Part shown: one piece after another, positions 34,297 through 44,280 of the stretch | Layout of the letters: each line of letters starts with the position of its first letter | Position numbering within the stretch: the first letter of the stretch is position 1 | Assembly (NCBI GenBank): GCA_963204915.1 | Contig: CAUJHS010000081.1 | Location: 124,001 to 188,000 of the forward strand | Direction of reading: 5' to 3' | Length of the DNA stretch: 64,000 nucleotides | DNA from: Planctomycetota bacterium | Lineage (GTDB): Bacteria; Planctomycetota; Planctomycetia; Pirellulales; Pirellulaceae | Notes under the pieces: generated by a model | Told to the model about the DNA's origin: nothing | What the model saw: only the letters and a program-made list of their open reading frames with translations | Database searches by the model: none | Made by a program: the position numbers and the translations under genes

Positions 34297-35244
34297 TTAG
34301 GCTGTAACGGCGAAGATGCGTCGCGTTTCCTCAACGTCTCGGTGCAACTGATCCTTGAGTTGCTCGACCGATTCAAATGTCCGGGTTTTTCGTAAACTGG
34401 CCAAAAAATCAACTTCAATTGGTTGACCATACAAAGCGCCGTGAAAATCAAGCACATGCGCTTCAATCTTGAGACCATGTTCGCCAAACGTAGGGTTCGG
34501 TCCAATGTTCACCGCCGCCGGTTTACTCCAATCGCCGACGTAGGCGCGGGCCGCGTACACGCCGATTCCAGGAAGCATCGTATCGACAGCGGAAATGTTG
34601 GCCGTGGGAAAACCAATTTTGGCGCCTCGGCCAGCGCCGTGAGTGACCATGCCTCGAATGCGGTAGGGTTGCGTAAGCATCGCGGCCGCATGCTCAACTT
34701 GCCCTTCCGCGATGAGCCTTCGCACCCGACTACTGGAGACGAATTCACCGTCAATTTGGACCGGTTCAACAATCTCAAGTGTGACATCGGCCGATTGGCA
34801 CAATCCACGAAGCAGGTCGACCGTGCCAGCCCGGCCCCGGCCGAAATAAAAGTTTGGTCCTTCCACCATCGCCTGCGCGCGCAATGCCTTCCGTATGATG
34901 CGGTCGAAAAAATCGTGGGGGGTGAGTGCGAGGAGTGCTTCGTCGGTCGGGTAAGCGATCATCGCATCGACCCCTAGGTCGGAAAGCAATTGCGCTTTGC
35001 GATCAGTCCATGTAAGCGGCGGCGGACAAGCTTCTAGGCGCAAGACGCGGACGGGATGGGGATCGAAGGTAAACACGATCGCGGGTCCGTCGACGCGTCG
35101 GGCTTGGGCTATCAGTCGTTCGACGATGCGGGCATGCCCTCGATGCACGCCATCAAAGTTCCCGATCGCGACAGCGCCGCCGCGCAGGTCAGAGGTTAAC
35201 TCTTCTAGGCTACAGAGTAGTTTCAAGGAAGGCGGGTACGGCAA
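34297..35244 (-). CDS. ribF: Bifunctional riboflavin kinase/FAD synthetase
   Basis: Converts riboflavin to FMN and FAD. The 315-residue protein has the nucleotidyltransferase domain first (AIGNFDGVHRGHARIV, TFDPHP, VEGPNFYFGRGRAG, VSSSRVRRLI) and the riboflavin kinase domain after about residue 185 (VTHGAGRGAKIGFPTANI, AAVNIGPNPTFG, EAHVLDFHGALYG). Length and domain order are standard. Cytoplasmic. First gene of a probable ribF-nrnA operon on the minus strand. Confidence 0.95.
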   Translation of the reverse strand: MPYPPSLKLLCSLEELTSDLRGGAVAIGNFDGVHRGHARIVERLIAQARRVDGPAIVFTFDPHPVRVLRLEACPPPLTWTDRKAQLLSDLGVDAMIAYPTDEALLALTPHDFFDRIIRKALRAQAMVEGPNFYFGRGRAGTVDLLRGLCQSADVTLEIVEPVQIDGEFVSSSRVRRLIAEGQVEHAAAMLTQPYRIRGMVTHGAGRGAKIGFPTANISAVDTMLPGIGVYAARAYVGDWSKPAAVNIGPNPTFGEHGLKIEAHVLDFHGALYGQPIEVDFLASLRKTRTFESVEQLKDQLHRDVEETRRIFAVTA

Positions 35245-35383
35245 ATGGGTGGCAACGCACGGGGCAGATGTTCATCGTACCGACGAACGGACGCCCAAGG
35301 AAGACGCTAATTGGATATCCCCCTTTATGGCTATAATTGTCGCCTTGTGCGTCAATCGCCAACTAGCCGGGTCAAGAACGCCC

Positions 35384-35412
35384 AGCGGCCAGGCGAACTA
35401 CGCCTGGCCGCT
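35384..35412 (-). terminator. Strong hairpin terminator after the SHD1-domain gene
   Basis: AGCGGCCAGGCG (35384-35395) pairs perfectly with CGCCTGGCCGCT (35401-35412) around an AACTA loop. It is 35 bases after the stop of the gene ending at 35448. There is no long T-run, but the 12-bp GC-rich stem makes termination or 3'-end stabilisation likely. Confidence 0.65.
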
Positions 35413-35447
35413 AGACTAACCAATCGCTCCCACTAAGGAAAAACTTG

Positions 35448-36671
35448 TTATGGGATCAGATATACGCCCCCCAAGACAACGCCGGATTGGAGCAGCGCTC
35501 CTCGCAAACTAATGGGGAATGGTTCGGCAAGCCACGGAGCACAGCTGCCCGGACGGTAAAGTCCTAACTGATATATACATTCGTTGGGCGGGTTAATGCC
35601 CATTTTATACGGCAAAAAGGCGATACTGGCAAAGAAATGGGCGCCCGAGAGGAACGGTTGCACCACCGGACCTGCCGTATGTCCGTATCGTTCTAGCTGC
35701 AACTCTTCAAAATACAGTGGTTTATGGCACAACGCCGACGCTTTCCAAGTAAACGTGGTTTGCACGAATTGCCGGCCGAGGTACGGGTCGTCGGCCAGCG
35801 TGCATTCCGAAGGCAAATTCCACCACGCATTGACGAAGCACAAGTCGTCATCGCTCAATTCATGCACGGGAAGTTGAACGACCTGACCATCGCCGGTGCT
35901 AACGTAAACGCGACCAAAACGATAGTCGGTCCAACGTCCTTCGGCAACGATGTTGCCCTGTTGGTCGCGCCAAGTACGCGGCCCCGCCAAGGCAAGACGG
36001 GCGTTGCGGCTGTCTTCGATGCTCTCGGCGTTGTTATTTTGATTCTCGCTGTCGCTTTGTCCGTAGAACGCCCCTCCCTCGGGGCGAAATCCGGGAGTGA
36101 TGTCCACCGAAATATCGGAAATTCGCATCCGCTTCAGGAAATCGCGAACGCGTTGACAATTTTCGGCGTCCTGACAGCAATTGCGATCGTTATAAATCCG
36201 GTCACACGGCGGCTCGTTGGATCGGGCCTCAGGAAGGAACCGTCCGTTCGACGGACTCGGTTCAATGAGCTGGCCCTGGCCCAAACCCGGAAGCGGTTCT
36301 GGCTGCGGAGCCGATAATTCAGGCGTCATGGGCGCTGCGGGCGCCGGAGCGACTGTTCCAGGATTCGCGCCATTCAGTGGAAACGGCGCGGCGCTATCGT
36401 CCTGTTGTGCGACTCGATCGCCAAAGGGATCGGAAAACGGGTCTCCGCCAGCGAATCGAATGGATTTTCCTTCGTCCGCGTTGTCTCCCTCGCCATAACC
36501 CGCGGGATGGACGCCATAGCGACTGTACGCCGCCGTGGGGTCAGGACGCTGCCAACGCAATACCGGTGCAGGCGTAAATCGTCGTAGTTGATCGTTCAAC
36601 TCGGGGGGAAACGCCCCAGGCGGTTGCGCCATAACGGCGCCGCAAAGCGAAGCGCCGGCCGCGACCGACAT
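35448..36671 (-). CDS. Secreted SHD1-domain protein of unknown function
   Basis: A 407-residue exported protein downstream of guaB. The N-terminus MSVAAGASLCGAVMAQ is a signal peptide (probable cleavage after VMA). A Pro/Ala-rich linker spans about 70-160. A Cys-rich segment (CDRIYNDRNCCQDAENC) precedes an SHD1-type domain (RTWRDQQGNIVAEGRWTDY... VQLPVHELSDDD), a small beta fold common in planctomycete envelope proteins. The C-terminal 130 residues have further Cys and aromatic residues. ATG 36671 is chosen because it follows the guaB stop by 28 bases; earlier in-frame starts would overlap guaB. Probably co-transcribed with guaB without an evident functional link. Confidence 0.7.
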   Translation of the reverse strand: MSVAAGASLCGAVMAQPPGAFPPELNDQLRRFTPAPVLRWQRPDPTAAYSRYGVHPAGYGEGDNADEGKSIRFAGGDPFSDPFGDRVAQQDDSAAPFPLNGANPGTVAPAPAAPMTPELSAPQPEPLPGLGQGQLIEPSPSNGRFLPEARSNEPPCDRIYNDRNCCQDAENCQRVRDFLKRMRISDISVDITPGFRPEGGAFYGQSDSENQNNNAESIEDSRNARLALAGPRTWRDQQGNIVAEGRWTDYRFGRVYVSTGDGQVVQLPVHELSDDDLCFVNAWWNLPSECTLADDPYLGRQFVQTTFTWKASALCHKPLYFEELQLERYGHTAGPVVQPFLSGAHFFASIAFLPYKMGINPPNECIYQLGLYRPGSCAPWLAEPFPISLRGALLQSGVVLGGVYLIP

Positions 36672-36699
36672 CAACAACCGACGGGAGCGCCGCCAGAGC

Positions 36700-38187
36700 C
36701 TAATGACTGTCGCTCTTGCGCTCGAATTCGGTGCTGTAATTGGGTGCTTCCTGCGTAATGACAATGTCATGGGGGTGACTTTCTCGCACACTTGCCGCTG
36801 ACACCTGGATGAACCGCGCTTCCGAACGCAGTTCTTCGATTGTGCGCGTGCCGCAATAGCCCATTCCGGCGCGAAGTCCGCCGACAAGTTGATACACAAA
36901 GTCGCTGAGCGGCCCCTTAAAGGGAACGCGCCCCTCGACGCCCTCGGGAACCAGTTTGCCGGTCGGCGTCGGTCCCGGCGACGCCTGTCGGTAGCGCTCG
37001 CTGGAGCCCTTGACCATCGCTCCCAGCGAACCCATACCGCGATAAATCTTGAATGTTCGTCCCTGGTATAAAATCATGTCGCCGGGGCTTTCGGCCAGAC
37101 CGGCGAACAATCCGCCAATCATCACCGAATGGGCGCCCGCCGCCACGGCCTTGGTGATATCGCCGGAATAGCGAATGCCACCGTCGGCGATCACCGGCGT
37201 ACCACTGTCGCGCGCCGCCACGGCGGCTTCGTAAATCGCGGAAATTTGTGGAACTCCGACTCCAGAGATCATGCGTGTCGTGCAGATCGATCCGGGCCCG
37301 ATTCCCACTTTGACTGCGTCGGCGCCGGCGTTGATTAAGTCGCGTGCGCCTTCGGCAGTCGCCACGTTTCCGGCAATAACATCAATATCCCACTGACGTT
37401 TGATTTGCTTGACGGTCTCGATCACGTTCGACGAATGACCATGCGCACTGTCGACCACCAGCACGTCGACCCCGTTGCCAATCAGATTTTCAGCGCGTTC
37501 AAGGTCGAAAACTCCCACGGCCGCGCCAACTCGCAGCCTGCCCCGGCGGTCTTTACAGGCCTGGGGAAACCGCTTCATCATGTCGATGTCGCGAATCGTG
37601 ATGAGTCCCGTTAATTTGTATGATTCGTCAACCAGCAAAAGTTTCTCCACCTTTTTTTCCGTTAAAATCCGCTCAGCCTCTTCAAGCGTCACGGTTCCGG
37701 TGGCGGTGACCAAGTTTTCCTTGGTCATAACGTGCGAAATGGGCTGGTCTTTCTTTTCCAGGAATCGCAAATCCCGGCGAGTAAGAATTCCAGCAAGGCG
37801 CCCATCTTTATGCGTTATGGGGATGCCCGATACGTTATGCTGGCTCATGAGCTCGCGAGCCTGCGCCACCGACGCTTCCGGCCTGAGCGTCACCGGGTCG
37901 TCGATAATTCCATTGGCGCTGCGTTTGACTTTGTAAACTTCCTCGGTCTGTCGGGTAACCGACATATTTTTGTGAATCACGCCCAGACCACCCTCTTTGG
38001 CCAGCGCAATCGCCATCGCGCTCTCGGTCACCGTGTCCATGGGCGAACTGAGCAGTGGAATGTTCAAGGTAATTCTCTTCGTAAGTGATGTTTTGACATC
38101 AACTTCCGAAGGAACGACCTCACTATACCGCGGCTCCAAAAGCACGTCGTCAAACGTGATGGCCGTGTATTTAATCTTCTCTTGCAT
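36700..38187 (-). CDS. guaB: Inosine-5'-monophosphate dehydrogenase
   Basis: Oxidises IMP to XMP with NAD, the rate-limiting step to GMP. The 495-residue protein has the N-terminal barrel start ([19 protein letters not shown]), two CBS domains at about 95-205 ([38 protein letters not shown]), the catalytic loop [17 protein letters not shown] with the active Cys, and the flap [18 protein letters not shown]. Start ATG 38187 has GGAAGG upstream; an in-frame TTG at 38193 is less likely. Divergent from the helicase gene. Confidence 0.95.
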   Translation of the reverse strand: MQEKIKYTAITFDDVLLEPRYSEVVPSEVDVKTSLTKRITLNIPLLSSPMDTVTESAMAIALAKEGGLGVIHKNMSVTRQTEEVYKVKRSANGIIDDPVTLRPEASVAQARELMSQHNVSGIPITHKDGRLAGILTRRDLRFLEKKDQPISHVMTKENLVTATGTVTLEEAERILTEKKVEKLLLVDESYKLTGLITIRDIDMMKRFPQACKDRRGRLRVGAAVGVFDLERAENLIGNGVDVLVVDSAHGHSSNVIETVKQIKRQWDIDVIAGNVATAEGARDLINAGADAVKVGIGPGSICTTRMISGVGVPQISAIYEAAVAARDSGTPVIADGGIRYSGDITKAVAAGAHSVMIGGLFAGLAESPGDMILYQGRTFKIYRGMGSLGAMVKGSSERYRQASPGPTPTGKLVPEGVEGRVPFKGPLSDFVYQLVGGLRAGMGYCGTRTIEELRSEARFIQVSAASVRESHPHDIVITQEAPNYSTEFERKSDSH

Positions 38188-38343
38188 CGACAAACACCTT
38201 CCTGCGAGGGGTGGCGGGCGGTTTGAAGATAATCCCGCATCTTATCACGGCGCAGCGACGAATGTCGAGAGTGCGGCTTGCACCGTTATACGAAAACCGT
38301 TCTCTTACAGACGTTGACCGCAACGAACGAAATAGGCTTTGGA

Positions 38344-40863
38344 ATGACGATTTACCCTTCGCGCGATGAAATTGCCGCTTCCTATCTTGAGCAGCTCCCC
38401 TATCCGCCCTATCCCGTGCAGGAAGAGGCCTTATTGGCTTGGTTCACTTCGGACCAAGGTGTCATGGTTTGTGCGCCTACCGGCACCGGCAAAACTCTCA
38501 TTGCCGAAGCCGCCCTGTACGAGGCCCTACACACCGGCAAAACGGCGTATTACACCACGCCCTTGATCGCGCTGACGGAGCAAAAGTTCCAGGAAATGCA
38601 GGAAGCCGCGCAGCGCTGGGGGTTCTCGCCTTATGAGATTGGCTTGGTTACGGGCAACCGGCGAGTGAATCCTGACGCGCGAGTTCTCGTCGTTGTGGCC
38701 GAAATCTTGCTCAATCGCTTGCTTCATCCCGCCGCGTTTGATTTCGGCGACGTTGCAGCCGTCGTCATGGACGAATTTCACAGTTTCAACGACCCAGAAC
38801 GCGGCGTGGTTTGGGAGTTAACTCTTGGCATGTTGCCATCGCACGTTCGCTTGCTGCTGCTCTCAGCGACGGTGGGCAACACGATGGAGTTCATGGCTTG
38901 GCTCAACCGGGCGCACAATCGCAAAGTCGAGTTGGTCCAAAGTACAGAACGTAAAGTGCCTTTGGTGTATCGCTGGGTAGGCGACCAGCTCTTGACCGAG
39001 CAACTCGAGTTAATGGCGCGCGGAGATGATGAGTCGCGACTAACCCCTGCCTTGGTGTTTTGTTTCAATCGGGACGAATGTTGGAATGTGGCCGAGCAGC
39101 TCAAGGGCAAAAGTATGGTGAACGATCGTCAACAAGCCCTTCTAGCCGACGAGCTGAAACGCCACGATTGGTCGCAAGGCGCTGGACCCAAGCTGAAGCA
39201 AATCCTCATGCGCGGCGTAGGAGTCCATCATGCCGGGGTGCTGCCCAAGTATCGGCGCATTGTAGAAGACCTGTTCCAGCGGAAGTTGTTGTCGGTGGCT
39301 GTCTGCACCGAAACGCTTTCTGCGGGCATTAATCTCCCGGCGCGGTCGGTAGTGCTGCCCACAATTATGAAGGGTCCGCCCGACAAAAAGCGCGTCATTG
39401 ACCCGGCCGGCGCGCATCAAATTTTCGGTCGCGCTGGGCGACCCCAATTCGACAAACAAGGTTTTGTGTTCGTGCTGGCCCATGAGGACGATGTCAAGCT
39501 CGAGCGTTGGCGCGAGAAGTACGACCAAATTCCTGAAGACACCAAGGACCCTGGTTTGCTTCGAGCGAAAAAGGCGATGAAGAAGAAGATGCCGCGCCGT
39601 CGCGAGGGAGAAACGTACTGGACCGAAGCGCAGTTCGAGAAACTGCGCGACGCACCGCCGGCTCGCTTGATGAGCCGCGGTCCTCTTCCTTGGCGTCTGC
39701 TCGCGTATTTGCTCAAAGTGTCGCCGGCCATAGCTCCCATTCGAGAACTGGTTGGTAAACGTCTTACCGACAGCAAACAACTGGTGCAGCAGCAAGCGAT
39801 GTTGCATCGAATGTTGATGACTCTGTGGCGCGCCGGCTATGTCGAGCTAGAGCCGACACCTCCGAAAAAGCCCGATCCGGCCGCCGCTTCCGATGCCGCG
39901 CCGGCGCTGAAAACATTTGATGCAACGCCCGAGGAGTCACCGCCAGAATCACAGCCCGTGGGGGCGTTTGGTTCGTTACTGCAACAGGCTCGTGGCGCCG
40001 CGGAAAAGCCAAAAACTCCTCAAAAAACGGCGAACCCCAAGACGGCGGATCAATCGGCCGAAGTTGAAGCGCCCTCGGCGGCCTACGAACCCGAGTTTGC
40101 GCATCCAACACCGGCGCTCGACCGGTTGTTGGTGTTCCGAAGCGTGAATCCGTTGTACGGCGCGTATCTGGTCAGTCAGTTAGGTATTGCTGACCCAGCC
40201 GAGCGAATTCAAGCATGGGAAAGCGTACTTGAGTTGCCCGGCACCATTGCGCGGTACGTTCGGGTTCCTCCGCATGAAGAACTTCCGCCGGGCCCCCTCG
40301 CTACGCAACGGCTTGACGGCGAATTGCTGCGGCTTGGTTTGGCCACGCAAGAGCAAATCACGGGACCGAGTAAGGAAGAACAAGAAGAACGCCGCAACCG
40401 ATCGTTCTATGAGGAGCCACCGACACGAATTCTGCATCTCGCCGAAAAGTTGCGCATGATGTTCGACTACGAATTTCCCGGCGTGCATGACCTCTATACG
40501 AACGACGTGTGGGCGGCCGGCGAAGTGTTGCAATTCGACAATTTCAATTCCTACATCACGAGCAAGGGATTGCAAAAACAAGAGGGCATGATTTTCCGCC
40601 ATTTGCTGCGGCTGTTGCTCTTGCTGGCGGAGTTTCAACAACTGGCGCCTGCCGAAGTGGAGCTCGATCAATGGAAGGCGGAACTGCAGGAAGTCAGCGA
40701 TCGCATTGCGCATTGTTGCCGGGCGGTCGATCCGACGAGCACCGACATCGCCCTCGATCAAGCGAAACACGTCGCGGAGGTTGACGAAGGGGAACCAGCG
40801 CACAACCCGCCGCCAAGCGAAGAACCCGCGCCACGTTTTGGCGAAGGCCTATTTGACGACTAG
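38344..40863 (+). CDS. Ski2-like DEAD/DEAH-box helicase
   Basis: An 839-residue superfamily 2 helicase. Motif I is APTGTGKT (44-51), motif II is D143-E-F-H146, motif III is LLSATVG, and motif VI is HQIFGRAGRPQF. TLSAGINLPARSVV is the Ski2/Mtr4-type motif V region. After the helicase core come a long basic segment (KAMKKKMPRRREGETYW), a low-complexity Pro/Ala/Glu linker (about 520-590) and a C-terminal helical domain (about 595-815). No signal peptide, so it is cytoplasmic and likely acts on RNA; DNA is also possible. Start at ATG 38344; the frame upstream to 38278 lacks similarity. Confidence 0.85.
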   Translation: MTIYPSRDEIAASYLEQLPYPPYPVQEEALLAWFTSDQGVMVCAPTGTGKTLIAEAALYEALHTGKTAYYTTPLIALTEQKFQEMQEAAQRWGFSPYEIGLVTGNRRVNPDARVLVVVAEILLNRLLHPAAFDFGDVAAVVMDEFHSFNDPERGVVWELTLGMLPSHVRLLLLSATVGNTMEFMAWLNRAHNRKVELVQSTERKVPLVYRWVGDQLLTEQLELMARGDDESRLTPALVFCFNRDECWNVAEQLKGKSMVNDRQQALLADELKRHDWSQGAGPKLKQILMRGVGVHHAGVLPKYRRIVEDLFQRKLLSVAVCTETLSAGINLPARSVVLPTIMKGPPDKKRVIDPAGAHQIFGRAGRPQFDKQGFVFVLAHEDDVKLERWREKYDQIPEDTKDPGLLRAKKAMKKKMPRRREGETYWTEAQFEKLRDAPPARLMSRGPLPWRLLAYLLKVSPAIAPIRELVGKRLTDSKQLVQQQAMLHRMLMTLWRAGYVELEPTPPKKPDPAAASDAAPALKTFDATPEESPPESQPVGAFGSLLQQARGAAEKPKTPQKTANPKTADQSAEVEAPSAAYEPEFAHPTPALDRLLVFRSVNPLYGAYLVSQLGIADPAERIQAWESVLELPGTIARYVRVPPHEELPPGPLATQRLDGELLRLGLATQEQITGPSKEEQEERRNRSFYEEPPTRILHLAEKLRMMFDYEFPGVHDLYTNDVWAAGEVLQFDNFNSYITSKGLQKQEGMIFRHLLRLLLLLAEFQQLAPAEVELDQWKAELQEVSDRIAHCCRAVDPTSTDIALDQAKHVAEVDEGEPAHNPPPSEEPAPRFGEGLFDD

Positions 40864-40939
40864 GTTCAACCGCTTTTCGTTGACATCGCGCAGCGCTGTG
40901 ACCTACCGCGCGGCGGAAAAACGTTCCAGGGGATGGCGG

Positions 40940-42274
40940 TTAAGTAGAAAGCAGAGACGGAATCACCGTGCCTTTGCTGAGCGCCATAGGGCGTCCGACC
41001 GGGGTTTCCAGTTCTTTGCTGGCGTCGATTCCCAGGGCGTGTAACACGGTGGCGTGAAGGTTGGCGACCTGAATTCCTTTGCCTTTCTCCAGTTCGTATT
41101 CCTCAGGATGTTTCAACTCGCCCCCGTCCGGGTCGGTCTCACCAATCACGACGCCGCTGCGAATGCCGCCGCCGGCCAGAAGCACGCTGAAACCGTGGGG
41201 CCAGTGATCACGTCCTCCGGCCGGATTCACCTTGGGTGTGCGGCCAAATTCGCCTCCACACAGCACGAGAGTTTGTTCAAACAAGCCGCGCTCTTTCAAG
41301 GTACGCAGGAGCGCCGCCAGGGCGGGATCGAGTGTCTTGACCTGGCTTTTGTGAATGTCGTGATTGTTGGCGTGACTGTCCCAGCCCGATAATTCAACCT
41401 CAACGCAACGAACGCCAACTTCGACCAAACGCACCGCCGCCAGACAACTTCGCCCAAATGGCGTATCTCCAAACTGGTCGCGAATGCTTTGCGATTCCTC
41501 ACGCACGTCAAATGCCTTGAGCTGCGACGAGTCCATCATTTTGAGCGCCTGGCCGATGGTCGTGCTTTGGAGCGTCTTGTGTTCTTCCATGCCTTTCAAG
41601 CGACCTCGGGCAAACGCTTGTTCCACGACTTGGAGCGCTTTACGGCGTTCGAGGAACCGTTCCTTTGACACGCGCTCCTGAACATCGGGAATCGGTCCTT
41701 GTGGGTCAAACGTTTTGAAAGCGTCGTATTGATCGCCGAGATAACCGCCTCGTCCCGGCCAGGTGCCCGGAAGGATCGAAACATGCCGGGGGATTTCGGT
41801 CATACCCACCGGCAGTTGATGGCAAATCACGGCGCCAATCGACGGATGCACTAACGTCGGATCAGGACGATAGCCCGTTTTGACGTTATAGGTAGCGCGT
41901 TCATGATCGCCTTCCCGACTGACCACGGAGCGCACCAGGGCGGCCGAATCCAATGCCTCGGCCGTTTGCTCCATTCCCTCGGCAAGCAACACGCCGGGAA
42001 GTTTCGTTTTGATGGCCTTGGTGCCAGCCGCGATGTACTTACCCGGATGCGGGTCGAACGTTTCAAGCTGACTTGGCCCGCCTTGTAACCACAGCAGGAT
42101 GACCGATTTGGCTGGAGCGCCGCGCGGCGATTTTTCCGCGGCTCGCGCTAACATTTCGGCAACCGGCGTGAGCCAGCATAATCCGCTGACGCCCGCGGCC
42201 TTGAGCAAGGTCCGCCGGTTCCAATGGGCGATACTGCCGCAGTCCGTTTTCTGGATGGAAAGAGAATTCGTCAT
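40940..42274 (-). CDS. DUF1501 protein (Tat-exported sulfatase-like)
   Basis: A 444-residue protein. The N-terminus has NRRTLLKAAGVSGLCWL, a twin-arginine signal. The body shows the DUF1501 pattern: SVILLWLQGGPSQLETFDPHPG, LVRSVVSREGDHERATYNVKTGY, VHPSIGAVI, VGVRCVEVELSGWDSHANNHD, LCGGEFGRTPKVNPAGGRDHWPHGFSVLLAGGG. These recall alkaline phosphatase-fold enzymes. It is in the periplasm and coupled to a DUF1549/DUF1553-type protein 32 bases upstream, the pairing usual in planctomycetes. Function is not established. Confidence 0.92.
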   Translation of the reverse strand: MTNSLSIQKTDCGSIAHWNRRTLLKAAGVSGLCWLTPVAEMLARAAEKSPRGAPAKSVILLWLQGGPSQLETFDPHPGKYIAAGTKAIKTKLPGVLLAEGMEQTAEALDSAALVRSVVSREGDHERATYNVKTGYRPDPTLVHPSIGAVICHQLPVGMTEIPRHVSILPGTWPGRGGYLGDQYDAFKTFDPQGPIPDVQERVSKERFLERRKALQVVEQAFARGRLKGMEEHKTLQSTTIGQALKMMDSSQLKAFDVREESQSIRDQFGDTPFGRSCLAAVRLVEVGVRCVEVELSGWDSHANNHDIHKSQVKTLDPALAALLRTLKERGLFEQTLVLCGGEFGRTPKVNPAGGRDHWPHGFSVLLAGGGIRSGVVIGETDPDGGELKHPEEYELEKGKGIQVANLHATVLHALGIDASKELETPVGRPMALSKGTVIPSLLST

Positions 42275-42306
42275 CGCGTACTCAATAGGATTTAGCTCAA
42301 CAAGAC

Positions 42307-43932
42307 TTAATGGTTCCACGAAAATTCGGTCGAGTTGACGAGCGTCCAATAGAGGTCTTCCATGCGTTCCGCTCGTTTGTCGCCCTTGGCGCCTTGGAGG
42401 CGTTCCGAGAAGTATCGGGCTTCCTCCGCTGTAGGACGACGCGACAATACGGCCAAGTAGGCCGTCTCTACCGCCTGGTCATCGGTGGGGGCGAGGGCGC
42501 CAATGCGCGAGGCGGCATTCAACAAACGGTTAGGCGCCGTGCGTTCTTGTACGAGGTTGCCATTGAGCATCAGCAAACGTTGCGGAATCGTGCCGCCCCG
42601 ATCGTCAAACTCGTCCTCCCCCATGTCGCCATACCGTTTGACGAACTCAGCTTCCTGGCCGAATCGGATGAGTTTCTTGATGATATGCGAGTCCGCGTCA
42701 ATCGTCGTAAGCGAGGACGCCTGCAACAAACCGCCAGCCATTTGCTCGGGGCGTAGTCGCGTGAGGGGGAAAGCGGCCCAGGCGTCTTCATGGTCCATCG
42801 TAATTTCAAAGTCGGCCTGGCTGTCGCGCTGATAAACATCGCTCGCGGCTATGACGCGCACGAGTCGCTGGATATCGAACTGGTGCGCAATGAAATCGTC
42901 GGCCAGCAACTCGAGACCGGGCGGGTACGGGCCTTCCAACGGAATGCTGTCGATTGGCTCCACCAGGGGTTTACCGAACATCAACGCCCACATGCGATTC
43001 ACCATCGCGCGCGCAAAGGGCCGATTCTCCTTATGCGTCACCCAGCGCGCCAATTGCTCTCGCGGCGTTCCGTTGGGCTGAACCAAATCTTGATTAAACG
43101 GTGGCCGAAATGGGACGTTTTCGGCTTTCTCCGCGTGAAGGTATTGATACTCGTACTGTTTCTTAGGATCATCGCGAATGCCCACCAGCGATTGGCCGGC
43201 CGGCGCGAAGTAGGCGGCCAGTTCGTGAAAGTCCGACTGGAGCCACGGCCCGCCCAAGTTGTCATCGTGGCATTGCACGCAATCGAGTCGCACGCCCAAG
43301 AACGCCCGAGTTGTGCGACCCGCAAGCCGCACCGGGTCAGGCTGGTTGTTTTGATCCTGCATGCAGGTGACGGTCACAAAATTGACCGCAGGATTGTCGG
43401 TCCACAAACCTGAATCAGAAATCAAGTGACGCACGATCTCATCATAGCGGGTGTTTTGGTGAAGTTGATCGCTCAGCCATAGCACAAATCGGCGGCGGCG
43501 ATACAACAAGAACGGACCGTTCTCGGTGCCGACGTACGCCCGCGCCAATCGCTCCGCAACATAATCCGAGTAGCGGCGATCGGCAAACAAGCGCGATAAC
43601 CACCACTGTTCCGGATGCTCCGGCCGAGCTTCCTCGAACATGCGGATTTCTTCCAGCGAAGGAACGGCTCCGGTCAGCCCCAAAGAGATGCGACGCAAAA
43701 TGGTCAAGTCAGGTGCGCGTGGCGTGGGAGAAACTTCTTGTTCACGCCAATGGGCCGCAAACTCCGCATTCAATTGATCAACGACCTGACGAAACTCGGC
43801 TTGCGAGTAAAATTGTGGTTGATGTCCCGGTGGGTTGGGATTCTCGGTGGCGTCGCCGTAAAGCAATCCTCCAATGAGGCCCGCCACGCCAAGCACGCAT
43901 ACCAAAACAAAAAGCAATCTTCGTGCGATCAC
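42307..43932 (-). CDS. DUF1549/DUF1553 protein with one c-type heme motif
   Basis: A 541-residue exported or membrane-anchored protein starting at GTG 43932, with a hydrophobic segment at about 4-25. The DUF1549 part has ILRRISLGLTGAVPSLEEI, and a CVQCHDDNLGGPW motif (CxxCH) is near residue 218. The DUF1553 part has QLARWVTHKENRPFARAMVNRMWALMFGKPLVEP and QRLLMLNGNLVQ. It differs from the usual planctomycete arrangement in lacking an N-terminal PSCyt1 domain and in being short. Probably acts in the periplasm with the DUF1501 protein encoded next. Confidence 0.88.
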   Translation of the reverse strand: MIARRLLFVLVCVLGVAGLIGGLLYGDATENPNPPGHQPQFYSQAEFRQVVDQLNAEFAAHWREQEVSPTPRAPDLTILRRISLGLTGAVPSLEEIRMFEEARPEHPEQWWLSRLFADRRYSDYVAERLARAYVGTENGPFLLYRRRRFVLWLSDQLHQNTRYDEIVRHLISDSGLWTDNPAVNFVTVTCMQDQNNQPDPVRLAGRTTRAFLGVRLDCVQCHDDNLGGPWLQSDFHELAAYFAPAGQSLVGIRDDPKKQYEYQYLHAEKAENVPFRPPFNQDLVQPNGTPREQLARWVTHKENRPFARAMVNRMWALMFGKPLVEPIDSIPLEGPYPPGLELLADDFIAHQFDIQRLVRVIAASDVYQRDSQADFEITMDHEDAWAAFPLTRLRPEQMAGGLLQASSLTTIDADSHIIKKLIRFGQEAEFVKRYGDMGEDEFDDRGGTIPQRLLMLNGNLVQERTAPNRLLNAASRIGALAPTDDQAVETAYLAVLSRRPTAEEARYFSERLQGAKGDKRAERMEDLYWTLVNSTEFSWNH

Positions 43933-44280
43933 AACCGACGGCCCTTAAGGAGAGGAAGGCGGTCTCTCTAGCGGGAGAGATTTGTTTGCTTTTGTAGCGC
44001 GCCGTAATAAAGCGTCACTCGCAATCGAGCCATACCAGGGACTTGGGTTCAAACTTCATTCCGAGTGAAACCTCGGCTGCCAACGACAAGTTTAAATCAA
44101 TATAACATCAAAGGTTAAACTGCGTTTCTCCCGCGATTGTTTCGACCGTTTGGCCAATCGGCGGGTTTCCCGGAGAATTGGGCGTCCTAAACGTGAATTC
44201 GCCTTTTTCGTAAGAATCTTGGCAAGAATTGCCCTTTAAACGCGAATTACGCCTGACTCCCCGTTACTCTCGTGTGTTCC
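43933..44280. other. Intergenic region between divergent genes
   Basis: About 348 bases between the DUF1549 gene and the membrane protein gene. It contains two small inverted repeats: TCTCTC-TAGCGG-GAGAGA (43963-43980), 31 bases before the DUF1549 start, and GGCAA-GAA-TTGCC (44221-44233) before the membrane protein gene. Both could be regulatory. No gene or RNA recognised. Promoters for both flanking genes are expected. Confidence 0.4.
43963..43980. repeat. Inverted repeat near the DUF1549 gene start
   Basis: Perfect 6-bp arms TCTCTC and GAGAGA around TAGCGG, about 31 bases upstream of the GTG start at 43932. Possible operator or leader hairpin. Confidence 0.35.
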
